The notes under the pieces were generated by a model that was given only the letters and a program-made list of their open reading frames with translations, was not told the DNA's origin and did not search any database. Shown one piece after another: positions 1 through 12,060 of a DNA stretch of 64,000 nt (within the stretch, counting starts at the first letter, position 1; every line of letters begins with the position of its first letter). The stretch comes from Laburnicola sp. R22_1 (Eukaryota; Ascomycota; Dothideomycetes; Pleosporales; Didymosphaeriaceae): contig JACONQ010000003.1 of the NCBI GenBank assembly GCA_014281115.1, forward strand, positions 1,798,001 to 1,862,000, read 5' to 3'. The translations under genes and the position numbers were made by a program.

Positions 1-265
1 GTCTAGGAGATGTAAATAATACTATAGCTAGGTATAATAGCTAGACGCCGCTTAATATTAAAAAACGTATAGTCTATACTAAGGACCTATAGATAGCTGC
101 TATAGAATTAGATTACTATATTAAGAAGAATATAGATTTTAGTAAATTAGAGTCTAGAATTAAATAGATAAGCTTTATAATATAAATTACCCTATGCTAG
201 TTTAGATGCAAGGTGCTTATAATTAATAAAAATAAAAACTAGAAGAATATAGGTTAGTAGCTATA
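1..265. other. RIP-degraded AT-rich DNA, coding remnant
   Basis: AT-rich sequence left of the first recognisable element. On the plus strand one frame stays open apart from TAG/TAA codons and contains a lysine-rich stretch, so it is probably a mutated transposon gene, but the family is not recognisable from so short a piece. Nothing else is seen here. Confidence 0.4.
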
Positions 266-357
266 TGTTAGGGATTCCTGACATCACCTCCCCCTTCAAC
301 AAGCTTCGTCCCGAAGCGTTAATTCCAATGTGGGCCTTTCGTGGCAGTCGCGCCATA

Positions 358-406
358 AGCTCGGCCATATAGTGATCGGCCACATATAGTGATCGGCCAC
401 CCCACC
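358..406 (+). repeat. Pogo-D left TIR
   Basis: 49-bp inverted repeat starting AGCTCGGCCATATAGTG directly after the TA target site. It contains two tandem copies of an ATATAGTGATCGGCCAC motif about 17 bp apart, probably transposase binding sites. Confidence 0.9.
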
Positions 407-461
407 TAAAGCAGCCACACAGTTTGGAGTCGCGATTTCTCAACAACAACAATTACAATTG

Positions 462-2045
462 CTATTTAGTACACATAGAACTAAGTTCAAGTGCTGCTAC
501 TGCTGCTGCTGCTTTTTGAGCTTCTTTCTCTAGTGAACTACTTGCCTGTTGAGCCTGTAAAGCAGCTGCTCGGTTAATAGCAGCCTTTATAGCCTTAACA
601 TTACTAAAGCGCTTATTTGGATTAACTTGAACGCGCTTTCTGACGCGGGTGATCTTAGCACTATCTAGTTGATATTTGAGTTGTTGATTTTTAGCCTTAA
701 GTTGGGCTACCCTGGTGTTGGCTTCTGCAATAGCCTTGCCTGCCTTGCTAAGCACTACGCGGGTGCTTTGTAAGAGAGATTCTGACAACAGCAGCTATTG
801 TTGAGCCTTATATAGAGCCTGTGAGCTCTAAGGGGTGTTAAAGACTTGATCTGCAGTTACTAGCCCCTAACTGCTCGCTGGAGGGGTGACTGGCCAGCCA
901 GTTACTTGAGATGAGAGCAGCACAAGGTCTGGGTTGTATGGGCAGAGCCCTGCAGCCCTCTAGCCGGCTTGGATAACTCGCTCTGAGAGTCCTTCTTCTC
1001 TAGCTTTGTTGTATAATATAACGAAGCGCTTTTTTTTAATAGGTGCTGCGTTATTAAGGGCTGAGAGAGCTTGTATCTCACCACGGTACTTGGATTTGAG
1101 TACTGAGAAAGGAGCAAGATCTAACGGCTGAAGCAGGTGTGAGGAGTGAGCTGGAAGATATAAGAGGTGGATCTTATTGACCTTGTAGAGCCACATAAAG
1201 TTAATAGGGATGTGGGAGCTATAGCTGTCAAGAAGGAGGAGCCGCTAGCCACTGTTAGATAGTAAAGTATTTGGCATAAAAATACGCTACAACCATTTAT
1301 AGCTAATTGAGTTTGACGTCTATCTATTCTCTGATGTTGTGTAGAGCCAATCTGGTGTGCCTTGTGCTGGAAACTACGTTAACTGTAGATGCTTGCCCTT
1401 AAAGATAACTAGGCATTAGAGCTTAACGCCAACAGCTGAGATGGTCTTAATGATTGATACCCACTCGCGATCCTCTGGGGATTTAATATAAGCCTTCTTC
1501 TTTGATGAACTGGCAACGATCTGGGAGTTTGTACATACCCCTAGTGCGCACCTAGTCTTATCCATATTCCATATGTCTTTATACTGTATGCCCAGCTCTA
1601 TTCTTGTCCGCTTAAACAGCTTAAGAAAGGCTTGTATAGTGTCTTAACTAGCTGCAGTAGTCCTTGCACTCTTAATTGTTCGGCCAACGATAGAGGCGAC
1701 GCGTGGGTTGCGTGTGATGAAATGGGGTACCCATAGTTGCCCCAGAGGCTCATAGTCACCGTTCATGTGCAGGATTCGGGTGGCCATCTCTCGCACACAG
1801 GGATGAGATGGAGGTTATGCGCGTGAGTCCTCTTCTAGTATCCACTCTACTAGAAAGCGCTCTTGCTCCGGAGTCAATCGCTGTTGGTTGGAGTGAGCTA
1901 TCGCGTTGGGTTGGCGACCGTTGATGCGCTCTTGGAGAGTTGATCAGGGCACGCCCTAGGCCTTAGCAGCCTTCCGTTGGCTTGTATAAACACCAGAATT
2001 AAGATCGCTAATAGCAGATTGTATTGCTAGTTCACGAGGATCCAT
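462..2045 (-). pseudogene. Pogo-D transposase (broken by in-frame stops)
   Basis: One continuous 528-codon frame from ATG at 2045 to TAG/TAA at 462, without frameshift but with about a dozen internal stops, all of the kind made from TGG, CAG or CAA by one transition. Order of parts: an N-terminal psq-type helix-turn-helix (begins MDPREL), a CENP-B-like second DNA-binding domain, a DDE_1 catalytic domain with an LLLLDSYSSH strand and a LPAHSSHLLQPLD motif near codon 300, and a lysine/alanine-rich coiled coil at the C-terminus. The first catalytic region reads MDKT where the family has an acidic residue, consistent with a G-to-A change. The pieces 462-788 and 960-1196 are still open. Confidence 0.88.
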
Positions 2046-2099
2046 TTTGAACGCGTGGTGTTGAGAGTATAGATGATCAAAAAGTGAGTAACGCGTTGT

Positions 2100-2148
2100 G
2101 GTGGGGTGGCCGATCACTATATGTGGCCGAACACTATATGGCCGAGCT
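2100..2148 (-). repeat. Pogo-D right TIR
   Basis: Inverted partner of the repeat at 358-406, one mismatch in 49 bp, followed by the TA target copy at 2149-2150. Confidence 0.9.
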
Positions 2149-2959
2149 TACCCATTCATACAAAATCGTGTGGGGCTCGATGTGGGAGGTCGCAGATGTG
2201 GTGGATGCGTGAATCGCATTGCCTATCCTGGCAACATCGATCGTGCGGGTGTGCGGTCGCTTCGCAACGGCGGGGTGGTCGGATTTTGGCCCTGTCCTGG
2301 GCGCAGGGGCACCAAGCTGTCGTGCTTAGAGACCCTACAGCATGTCACAGCTGATGCGCGGACCTCGATATAGTGTAAGGGATCACTTAAGGCATTAAAG
2401 GTTGAAATTAAGAAGTTGATTTTACTAAGATATCGAGGTGGCGTATAAAGACTGTTAACAGCTGCCTTATATACCCACACGTAGCCGAGGCGCTAATACC
2501 TAATCGGGTAAGGTTCCGGGGCTCGGCGGAACCTTCCGCCGGGCGCGCCGCACCTTAGGAATCCCTAACATGTACCGCCCTTATAGAAGAGAAGTAGGCA
2601 ATTAGCCTAAGGACTCCTTTTATATTAAACTGCGAGAAGTAGGCTTTAAAGGCCTAGCCTAAGAAGTTAGCCTTTAATACTTCTTTCTTCTTAGTGTTAA
2701 AGTAGGCTAGTATAGACTTAGTGTAGAATACTTCCTTTAGGTAGTTAAAGGCCTACTATTATTTCTGCCCCTATATAAAGAAAACTTCCTTTCTAGTTAA
2801 CTTTATTAATAGAAATACTACTTCTAAAAAGTTCTTTAGAAACCTCTAGTAAAAGTTAGTAAACTCTAAAAAACTTTAAATACTCTTTATATCTATAGAA
2901 AGAGCCTAATTTTAGATAGCTTTAACCTTTTCGAAGTTTATACTGATCTCCTTTTTACA

Positions 2960-3720
2960 CTTTATAATAAAATTAAGATGCTTAGTCTTAGTAACTATAA
3001 ACTCGCACTTCTTAATATCTAAGTATAGTCTTGCCTTATCTAACTTCTCTATTATCTATTATACTTTGTCCTAATAGTCTCTTAAAGATCTACTAGAAAA
3101 TATAAGGATGTTATTTATACAGGCAATATAGAAGTTATTTAAGTACCTTTTTAAAATATAGTTAATATATTTCTAAAAGGTGCTTAGTGTATTAGCTAGT
3201 CTAAAGAGGACTACTAGCTACTTATACAATCTAAACTAGGTTTAAAAAGCTATTTTTTATTGTTTTCCTTTTACTATTCTTAACTTATAAAAGGCCTAAA
3301 TTATATCTAACTTTATTAGCTACTTAGCCTTAGCAAGAAGCTGTAACGTCTTCCTAATAAAAGAGAGAGGGTAGCGGTCCTTTTTCAATAGGGTATTTAA
3401 CGCTCTATAGTCTATATAAAACTATAGAGCTTCTTTAAATTTTCTTGCAAATAATACTAGTACTGCAGTGCTAGACTTGCTTATCTAAATAAAGCTATAG
3501 TTAAGGTACTTTATTAGTTCCTTATAAAGAACTAGCAATTCCTTCTTTAATATACTATAGAGGAGGCTAAAGGAGATTTTTAAAGTCTCTTTATTCTTCT
3601 TAATAAGGGAGATTAAGTAATTAATCCTAGGGCCTTATAATAGGGGAAGTTTATTAGCTTATTCTCTTAAGAAAACTTCTACTAAGTCTAGGAGCTACTT
3701 AGGGAGATAGTCTTTTAGAT
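2960..3720 (-). pseudogene. Gypsy-1 reverse transcriptase remnant
   Basis: On the minus strand the frame reads LFRLANTLSTF, a stop, then KYINYILKRYLNNF and ACINNILI around 3210-3100. This matches the conserved Ty3/gypsy reverse-transcriptase block (FGLxNAPxTFQ ... LDDF ... YLDDILIYS). The two catalytic aspartates of the YLDD box now read as asparagines, the expected outcome of G-to-A change on the coding strand. Dead polymerase; strong family assignment, approximate limits. Confidence 0.8.
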
Positions 3721-4299
3721 CTACCTTAGCCTTTAGGGCTAGAGTCTTCTAAATATCCTTAAGAGAGGTAGCAAAGACTATTAGGCTATTATTTTTTTAT
3801 ATTTCTCCTATTTAAGGTTATAAACAATATAGCAGAGACTTTTTAACTAAAAGTAAGAGTTTGTCTTCCCTACTTATCTCTAATTCTTATATAAAAGGAC
3901 CCTATATATAGACTATTTCTCTAGGGCTACTAATATAGTGTTCTTCTTTTACTATAGCAATCTAAGAACTAATTTGTAGTCCTTCTCTTTCCTATTAATA
4001 TATGCCTATATTATTTTAACGTGCCTCTTAATATCTATCTCTATGCATGTGGCTTTGTAAACTAAAAAGGTTACTTCTTTAAATTCTATTACTTAATAGG
4101 GATTATTTAAACTAATATATTGTAGGTTAGCTTTTCTAGCAAACTTCTTAGATATAAAGGTAGTAGTTAAATACTCTAAATTAAGTATAGTATATGCAAA
4201 GGCAATATTATTAATAAGAGTATTTATAGTAATTAGTGTTAAATCTAGCTATATTCTCCTATATATATTAAAGTTCTCATTTCGTTCCTTTATAACCTA

Positions 4300-5500
4300 C
4301 TTTATCTTCTTCCTCTAATAACTTCTAAGGGGAGAAGCTAGTTTTCTAACTCTACTAAGATATTAATATCCTTATTACTACTATTTATCTCTTAGGTTTT
4401 ACTAGCCCTAGCTTATATTAGAAGTATTATAGCTTAAAGGTAATAACTCTAAATACTATGTCTCTTCTTATTATAGTAGAGGCATACTTCTTCTTTATAG
4501 CGCTTCTCTAACTTCTTCTTAAAGGCCTATTTAGTGCAAAGAGCGTGAATATATTTATATAGTAAATATTTTCCTTAACTATATTAACTCTATCTATAAG
4601 TATTATAAAGTCCTAGTATTTTAAGATTTCTAGCGTAATTAGCCTATCCTATAAGTCTGTATATAAGGCTCTCTAGTAAATATTTTTTAAGTTCTCCTAG
4701 TTATCTTTATTAGCCTTAGTAGCTAGGCATAATAAGTTAGCATTAAACTTAGTTAGTAGGGTTTTACTCTATTAGTTAAGAAACAGCCTATTTTATACTT
4801 ACTTCTCTACTAACTTATAATAAAAGCTTATATCTAAGAAACTCTAAAATTTATCTTTAGAATAGATTCCTTTCTCTATAAAGGCTAGTGCAATATTTAC
4901 TACCTTACCTATTAGCTTACTTATGATATAATTAACTGCGTTCCCTAATAGAGGGCAATCTTTATAGATTTTAGCCTTTATTATATATTCCTAATATTAG
5001 TAATCCTAATAGCTTCTAAAAAACAACTCTAAGTTAGGAAATTAAGGGCGCTAGCGCTTTAGTAGCGCTTTACTAAACACTAGTATTATTACTATTATTT
5101 AGAAAGGGGCTAAGGGCATAGTCTCTACTTTAGCGTATTACTTTAATTAGGCAAGTTAATTAGCAATTACTCCTAGTAAGGCCTAGAGCTATTTACTAGT
5201 ATTTTATTAAGCTACTAGTATAACTTAAAGTTACTCTAAGCTAGTAAAATAGCCTATAATTTGTGTTAGTGCATTTTAAAGGGCGCTCCCTTATATATTC
5301 TAAATCTCCTCCCTTCTTTAGAGAGGTGCTTAGAGTCCTATTAACTTTTAGTCTTATAAATACTAATAAATTAGCTTAATCTTCTATATACACTCTATTT
5401 TGTTGTAACTTTCTATATATAGTTTATTAGTAAAGTTAGTGGTAATATTTACCTCTATAGCTCCTTACTATTAGAGTTTAGTAACTTATTACGCTAGGCG
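4300..5500 (-). pseudogene. Gypsy-1 gag remnant with ruined zinc knuckle
   Basis: Near 4515-4440 the minus strand encodes VCLYYNKKRHSI, a stop, then SYYL. This aligns with a CCHC zinc knuckle (C-x2-C-x4-H-x4-C) in which the second and fourth cysteines have become tyrosine (TGY to TAY). The basic flanking residues and position upstream of the reverse transcriptase fit gag. The remainder of the region is too mutated to delimit. Confidence 0.55.
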
Positions 5501-5570
5501 AGGGGTAAGGATATTCTCTCTTTTATAAGAAAACCCTAGTATTCCCTTTATTATACTTGCATTTATTTTA

Positions 5571-5850
5571 TAGGGTTAAGAGGTTTTAGTATCTAACTTA
5601 ACTGCGTGTTTATTTATAGGGTTAAGGAATCTTAATATCTAACTTAATTATATATTTATTTATAGAGTTAAGGAATCTTAGTATTTAACTTAACTACGTG
5701 TTTATTTATAAGATCAAAGAACCGTAATATCTAACTTAACTACGTGTTTATTCTATAGAGTTAAGAGATCTTAATATTTAACTTAATAGCGTGTTTGTTT
5801 ATAGAGTTAAAGATCTTAACATTTAACTTAACTATATATTAGTTTATAGA
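5571..5850 (+). repeat. 46-bp tandem array, about 6 copies
   Basis: Six imperfect copies of a 46-bp unit containing TTTATTTATAGGGTTAAG and ATCTTAATATCTAACTTAA. Copies differ mainly by transitions, so the array probably predates RIP. It sits at the upstream (5') end of the Gypsy-1 remnant and may have been its leader or a separate minisatellite. Confidence 0.8.
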
Positions 5851-7178
5851 GTTATTTTTAGTGTATTAGAGAGGTTTTGCAAGCCTCTCTATTATAAGAG
5901 GTTAATTAAATTTAATATAAGAGGCTTTTAACTAAGAGGTTAAAGTTGCCTAAGTAAACTTATAAATCTAATAAAGTTTTAAAGGTAACTTTAGCTATTA
6001 ACTTATATACTCCTAGCTTAGTAAAAGCATAAACTTAGCGCTCTAAGGCTCTAAGAAGTATATACTAAGAGCTCTAAAGCTCTAAGGTAGTAGGCTAAGT
6101 AACTAGTAGAAGGGCGCTTAGCCCCTTACACTATTTAGTGTTAGAGGTAAAGAGCGCGCGCGTAATTTATTATATATTATAGTAGTAATAGTAGTAGGGA
6201 ATATATATGTGTATATGATAGGTTGTTTATTATCTAGTAACGTAGTAGTGGGTAAGGAAGTTAGGGTGTTATTATTATAGGATTAGTTATCTTAGAAGCT
6301 AGGGGGAGACGTTAGAAAAACTTTAACGCGCTCTAGTTCTAGGGCTTAGCGCTTATATATAACGTTATATTATATAATATTATATAATGTTATATAGGCG
6401 CTATAACGCAATAAAAAAGCAGTAATTAAACGCAGTAGGGCTACTTAAAAACTAAATAAGTGGAGGCAGTTTATACTCCTGGCTAGGAGAGAAGGTATAT
6501 AATAAAAAGTAGTTAATATTTAGTAAAATATAATAAAGCTTTATTATATAGGGCAAGCTAGCTATATTTAATTATATAATAGGTTATATGTCTTATATAT
6601 CTCTAGAACTTATAAATTTTGCTAGACTTAACTCTACTTTCTATTATTGCTCTAATTTAAAATTTAACTCTAGACACTTTTACTTATAATCTACTAATAG
6701 GTATTTTACATATTTCTTTTTTTTGCCTAGTTAGGCGTGCGCTTATATTTCTATACTAGATACTTATATACTAATTAGTGCCGATATCTACTCCCTTTAG
6801 CTGTCTTATAACTTTATTAATACCTTTTATATTACTACTCTTTATGTCTACGCCTACTCTACTTAGTATCCTTAAGATATCTATATAGCCTATAAATCTT
6901 AATTTATAAAAGTTAAGTAATTAAGAGTCCTAGCCTCCTAAGCAAGTAAGAAAAGGTTAATTATAGTAGGTAATGCGTAGGGTAAGTCTTATACTATTGC
7001 CTACCTTAACTATAGTTAGTATATAAGATATGCATTAGTAATAGGCTATTATATATATAAATAATTTAGGGGCTAGAGCTTTATTACTAATTAAGTAGTT
7101 ACTACTTTAATTAGGTGGTAAAATACTATATATAGCTAGCTATGTTGCTATACTCTTTAGGCTATCTAAAGAGGAACC
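5851..7178. other. RIP-degraded AT-rich spacer
   Basis: AT-rich, TAG/CTA-dense DNA with short palindromic TATAA runs near 6360-6400. No gene or element could be identified. Its right end (GAACC, 7174-7178) is the left target duplication of Gypsy-2, so this stretch and the DNA after 16414 were once contiguous. Confidence 0.6.
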
Positions 7179-7358
7179 TATAAGGGTCTAATTACCCTTT
7201 ATATATCTGGCCACAAATAAGATAAAAGTAGTTAAATTTAAATATAAGATACTTGTAATAGCGTGTAATTACGTATTGCGCCCAACTATATATAGATGCC
7301 AAGACGCTAGTCCTAGTTGGGATATGCCTATCTGCTAGTCGCAGGTTGCCTAGTAATA
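7179..7358 (-). repeat. Gypsy-2 3' LTR
   Basis: 180 bp, nearly collinear with 16230-16409 and differing mostly by transitions. The original TG...CA ends read as TA and TA here (for example GTAATA at 7353-7358 against GTGACA at 16404-16409). Confidence 0.9.
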
Positions 7359-7376
7359 TTACCCCCCCCCCCTCTA
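7359..7376 (-). other. Gypsy-2 polypurine tract
   Basis: On the minus strand the 3' LTR is preceded by AGAGG followed by about a dozen consecutive G residues and TAA. This is the expected place and composition of a plus-strand primer tract and fixes the element's orientation. Confidence 0.75.
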
Positions 7377-7436
7377 AGTAGCGGCTTCTAACGCTACGTA
7401 TTACCTACTTATCTAGCTTACTAAGTTAGTGTTAAG

Positions 7437-7503
7437 TATAGTTGTTAAGCGTGATTGTTAAGCGAAGTTGTTAAGTGAGGTTGTTAAGCGGTGTTGTTAA
7501 GCC
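7437..7503 (+). repeat. Short tandem array, GTTGTTAAGCG-type unit
   Basis: Five imperfect copies of a 12-14 bp unit around GTTGTTAAGCG in the 3' untranslated part of Gypsy-2, just inside the 3' LTR. Function unknown. Confidence 0.75.
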
Positions 7504-8599
7504 AAAGAGTTATTACGCGGCGTTAGTAAAAGTCTATTATAAATAGCACGTTAACTTCCTAGGGGGGCTGCCTTTCTTATTAACTTTAGATATATACCTA
7601 TCTATCTGTTAATCCGTGTGTTATAAGAGGGACTTCGCAACAACAAATACTAATACAATTTCCTAGCGTGCGGCAAGGTCTATAAAACGTGGGTGCATAG
7701 AAGGTTTCCTTAGGTTTAACTTGTAGAACTTTTATACCTTCTTAGCGGTATTAACAACAAGGTAGTACGACTTCTAGATAGGCTTATTATAGCCCTACCA
7801 TAGAATCTTATACTATAATAGTGGGCCCTTACTAGTATAAGGGTCCTTATATTATTTATTTAAACAGCTAGAGAAAATTACTTTAACTTTATAATCTAGG
7901 TTGTTATTAGTTACCTTATTAAGGTAAGGTATATCCTTATCTATCTTCTATCTAGCTATTGGCTAACTATTATAAAGGTGCAGTAGCTAAGGGTAAAATA
8001 TATTATATAGCCAGCCTATTTTAGCTAGCAAGTCTAGTTTGTATACTTTATTGTTAATAGAGTGCACAATTTAAAAAGGCCCACAGTTTTTAAAATCTAA
8101 TAAGTAACTTAGGCGCTTTATAATTGAATTGCGCGCGTTAAGCATAACGTGGTTGCTAATATTAAATCGGGATAATAGAGTGCGTAACACGTTAGCGTAC
8201 TTAGCTTACTTTGCCTATGCCTATTATAGGTTATCTTATAGGAAGTAGTAGAGTTAAGCTAATTTATTAATAAATTTATTAGCGTAGGCGCAGTCTAAGC
8301 GAGTGGGTGTAGGTAAATATTATTCTATCCTAAAGTTAACTACTAACTTCGGTTTAGTGCTGTTGTGCGGCATATAGCCCTTTATCGCTAGGAAAGGCGC
8401 AATTGTTGTAGACTCGCTAATATGGCTGTTTGCAACAAATTTCGCCATTAGAAAAAAGATAGCCTAGTTATCTTATTAGTAGTTAATATATAAGTAAAGA
8501 TACTGCTTTAAAAAGTATTGGCAATTTTAGTCTATCTGTCTATTTCTAGGTAGTAAGCTATTAATAGGCGAGGATAGGTTCCTAGGCACTTACAAAGGC

Positions 8600-11500
8600 G
8601 TTTCTAAAAGTAGGACACAAATTAATATTCTTAATTGCTAATAATCTCTAGTAGATAACTCGTTTTACGCTATATATATTTTATAAATACTCTTATAGTA
8701 GATGCTATAGTAATATCTTATATTGCGATAAATTTGCACTTTTTACTTAGTTAGTTAACTACTACTATAATACTAGTATATATGCATTTAGTATCTTTGT
8801 ATAAAGAAAGTCTCATAATAAAATTGATAGAAATTAACTACTAATAATACTCGGGTATAGGTAACAGCTATAAGAGTTCGTACTTGCCCTTATAATAGGA
8901 CTTGCTTTGTCGACAAGTTAGACAAGCTTGTACGTAGCGGGCAACGGTTGTAGTTATTCTAGGCTAATAGTACTATTAGTTAGCGCGACTATATGTCCCC
9001 TCGCAACTAGTATAACCGGCGATTATATTATTATGGGCTTCTTATATAATCTAAGCTTTAACCTATTTATTATTAGGTACGTAAACTTTTCTCTTAACGT
9101 GTAGAAGTCTATTAATAATGCTTAGGTTAGCTATTTACAATTGTATGCCCTTACGGAATAGCTTATTAGGTAGACGTTAATAGTCTTATTATATAGTAGC
9201 TAGGATATTCTAAAGGTCTTTATTATATGGGTACGCAACTCGTATATCTTTAATAATAGAGCGTTCTTTAAAGTTAATTAGTGTCTTAGTATTAACTAAT
9301 AGCGTGAGCTCTAGTAGGCTAAACATGGCAACTGCTAGAGTTATGTCCTTTGAGATGCTATTATCTATAGGTAAGTCTAATATCGCAAGCGATAGACTCT
9401 CCTTGTAGGCAGCTTCGCTAATTAATATTTTCTCGCTTAACTAGTATATTATAGATACTAACATCTCTATATTAACTCTCTAGTCTCCTATAAGCATGAG
9501 GGTAGTGGCCACTACTTATCGTAAACTCTTAAATAGCTCGAATTATAGCAGAATCTAATACTAATATTAGTATTAGTTGTTATTATTATCTTGGAGTAAA
9601 TTACCAGGCCAACAGGTAAGAGTGTTAGGTTTAACACCCTGTTTACTAGGACAATAACAAATCTTAAAGTTAAGCTCTACTAAGAACTCTACCTATCTCA
9701 CTTATCTCTAATTCAGGCGTTTTATAGTTATAAAGTGTTAGAGAGACTAGTAGTCAGAAATAACGTTAATGGGTATAAGTGTTTCTAATAACTCAAATCT
9801 CTATTCTTTAAAGGCGCATACTATTACCAAAAGTTCTTTGTTATATATCTTATAATTGCACTCCACTAGTGTTATTTTATAGAAATAATATACCACTAAA
9901 CACAAAGTGCCATTAGGGTGCTTCTATAACAGTATCGTAGTGGCCACAAAATTAAATATATTAGTTTCTAGCTGAGTCTTTAGATTAGCGTTGAAGTGAG
10001 CCAGAGTTAAAGCTATTATAAACGCCGTTTTTAATTGCTTAAAAGCAAGGGCAGCTAGGGAGCCTAGTTATATAGAAAATAAACTCTTAGGCGTGTCCTT
10101 CTTTGTTAATACTATAAGTGGCTAAGTAATCTTACTAAACCCTAGGATAAAATGTTAGTAGAAATTAGCGAATCCTAGGAAAGCTTATATATCTTTTAAG
10201 GTCCTAGGCAGTTGCTAGGCCTATACAGTCTTGACCTTATTAGGGTCCATTTTAATACCATTAGTAGTAAGAATAAGATTAAGATACTTAACGCGTTGCG
10301 TTTTAAAATAACATTTATTAACGTCTAAATATAATCTAGTAGTAGTAAGATAGTTAACTACTTTGTATATGTGTTCTTTATACTATTCTTTAGTCTTACT
10401 ATAAATTAGAATATTGTCCAAATAGGCTATATAAAAGTTGTCTAGAAACTCCCTTAGCGTATTATTAATTAGTGTCTAGAAAGTCCCGAGGGCTCTGCAG
10501 AGGCTAAAAAGCATTACTACGTATTTAAAAAGGCCCCAGCGCGTAAGAAACGCTATTTTCTCCTTATTATCTTCTTTAATCCGGACAGTGTTAAACGCGG
10601 CTATAATATTAATCACACTTAGGAATTTGGCCTTGTTAAGACGGGCAAGCGTCTCTATAATAAATAGCGGAGCGTTTTAGTTCTTCTTTATAGCTACATT
10701 AAGGGCGCGGTAGGTAATATAAACTCGAAGACCCCCACTAGGCTTTCGCACCACTAGCACTAGTAATATAAAGGGCGAAGTACTAGTGCAAATAAAGCCT
10801 TTAGTCTACATCTTATTAATATATTCTTTTATAGCCTAGGCTTCGAGCCGCGTAAGCCCGTATATGTGTAGTTATAGAACTTTTAGGTTGTCTAAATCTA
10901 TGGCATAATTAATCTCTAGACGGTAAGAAGGTAGCTTATTAGCTTCCTTAGGATTAAAAGCGTTTACCTAGTTATATAGAAAGTAAGGAAGCTTGTCTTA
11001 GATCTTCTACTTAGTTATTAGCAATTAGTTTATTTTGTCCATATATTTATTAAAGTCTGTGTAAGACACTACTATAAGATTTATAGTATTAACAAATACT
11101 TACGCGTTATAGTTAAAAGTTTCTAGTAGGTGTTCTAATTATTCCTAATAGTGAGGTTTAAGCTAGGTAACAGTCTTAGGTAATTGTATAGCTAGAAGTA
11201 AGGCGGCCGCTTCTAAGACAACTTTAATATCCCCATAGGTTTGTATAATATCTAGGCGCGTGGCGCTATTAGGTAGTAGACTATTGTAGACCATCTCTGT
11301 AAATCCCTTCTTAAGGCAGTTTAATAGGCAGTACTGGGAGTTAAACTGTATAGAGTAGGGTTGTTTAAGGCTAAGATACGGATTATATAGCTCTATTTAA
11401 TCTATTTCTAAGATTACGTTAACCTTACCTATATTAGTAATATAGTAAAACTATTAGTGTATATGGGTCCCATATTATATTATAAGATTTACTATAGTAG

Positions 11501-12060
11501 TTATTTTCCTAACTAATTTTCCGTCTATTAGAGCGAGGACAATGGGAGTTTATATGTTATAGGCCTTAAGTTAATATTACTTTACAAATTAGTCGCTTAT
11601 AAAACTAGCGCTAGCTTTCGTATCTATTAGTTAATATGACTTAACCTATTAACGTGCCTAAGGTAGCTTGACTTGTGCCTTAAAAATTAGTTGCGTTGTC
11701 CTATTAGTAGGACCTAGAGTGGCTGCGGAAATCTAGTGCAGCGAGTATGGGCTTAAGCCCCAAGCGGCAAGGTTAACAATATTTTCAAGCTTCTAGATAT
11801 GTCTACAGAGGGCCTATAGGTATTATTAAGTCTTATACTATTTTAGCTCCTATGCGCAGTTTCGCAAAGGAGCCTTTAAAGATCTATTAGATCTTTATTC
11901 TTTATATTATCTTTCCCAACATTATTATAAAGATTATTAGGGTCTAATTCTTTGGATACTTTGTGTATAACGCTTAAGTACTAGATCTGGCTAGCTAGAG
12001 TGACGGCCTTATCTTTGCATGACGGATTAGGGCTAAAGGCATAATATCTAACCTCTTTAC
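8600..12060 (-). pseudogene. Gypsy-2 pol remnant (PR, RT, RNase H, IN)
   Basis: Minus-strand frame broken by many TAG/TAA codons. Protease: LIDTKASASFIS near 11640-11590 matches the DTGASASFI active-site strand. Reverse transcriptase: a block reading AFLTRWGLFKYVVMLFSL near 10560 and YLDNILIYS near 10440-10400, matching YLDDILIYS with the second Asp changed to Asn. RNase H lies about 10100-9700. Integrase: YVQACLTCRQSK (zinc-binding HHCC half) near 8920 followed by SINFIT, matching S-M-D-F-V/I-T with the first catalytic Asp turned into Asn, near 8840. All three active sites are therefore mutated. Domain order is typical of Ty3/gypsy. Confidence 0.85.

Larger units (their letters stand above)
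358..2148 (-). mobile_element. Pogo-D: Fot1/pogo-type DNA transposon
   Basis: A 1,791-bp element flanked by TA duplications (356-357 and 2149-2150) and bounded by 49-bp terminal inverted repeats with a single mismatch. It encodes one transposase on the minus strand. TA target duplication, size and the DDE_1-type transposase identify it as a pogo/Fot1 member of the Tc1-mariner superfamily. It lies inside the solo-LTR-like unit and is younger than it. Mutation is light: the DNA keeps normal composition, but a dozen or so in-frame TAG/TAA codons make it non-autonomous. Confidence 0.9.
266..2570 (-). mobile_element. Solo-LTR-like unit interrupted by Pogo-D
   Basis: The two outer pieces (266-355 and about 2151-2570) form a GC-balanced unit of about 510 bp with 14-bp inverted ends, TGTTAGGGATTCCT at 266 and its complement ending at 2570. 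TG...CA ends, a TATATAAGG-like promoter box read on the minus strand near 2470, and an AAGGGCGG purine-rich tract just outside the 2570 end are what a minus-oriented retrotransposon LTR would show. No target duplication is visible (CTATA versus TGTAC). It is hardly RIP-mutated although the DNA on both sides is. It could instead be a short DNA transposon with 14-bp inverted ends. Confidence 0.5.
2571..5560 (-). mobile_element. Gypsy-1: RIP-degraded, truncated Ty3/gypsy remnant
   Basis: AT-rich DNA that, read on the minus strand, gives the order gag (about 5500-4300), protease/linker and reverse transcriptase (about 3720-2960) of a Ty3/gypsy polyprotein. Nearly every conserved Asp, Trp, Gln and Cys has changed in the way expected from CpA-targeted transitions. 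RNase H and integrase are not found between the reverse transcriptase and 2570, and no matching pair of LTRs was found, so the element is truncated at its 3' end. Whether the LTR-like unit at 266-2570 belonged to it is uncertain. Confidence 0.7.

Noticed and set aside
266..280. Telomere-like TTAGGG at the LTR-like end
   Set aside because: A single occurrence inside a 14-bp inverted end; no tandem TTAGGG anywhere in the window.
498..520. CTG-type trinucleotide run
   Set aside because: It encodes the alanine-rich coiled coil of the Pogo-D transposase and is not a free microsatellite.
2098..2480. Three overlapping frames of 82-91 codons
   Set aside because: They lie in the GC-rich LTR-like unit, on both strands, with no consistent coding signal.
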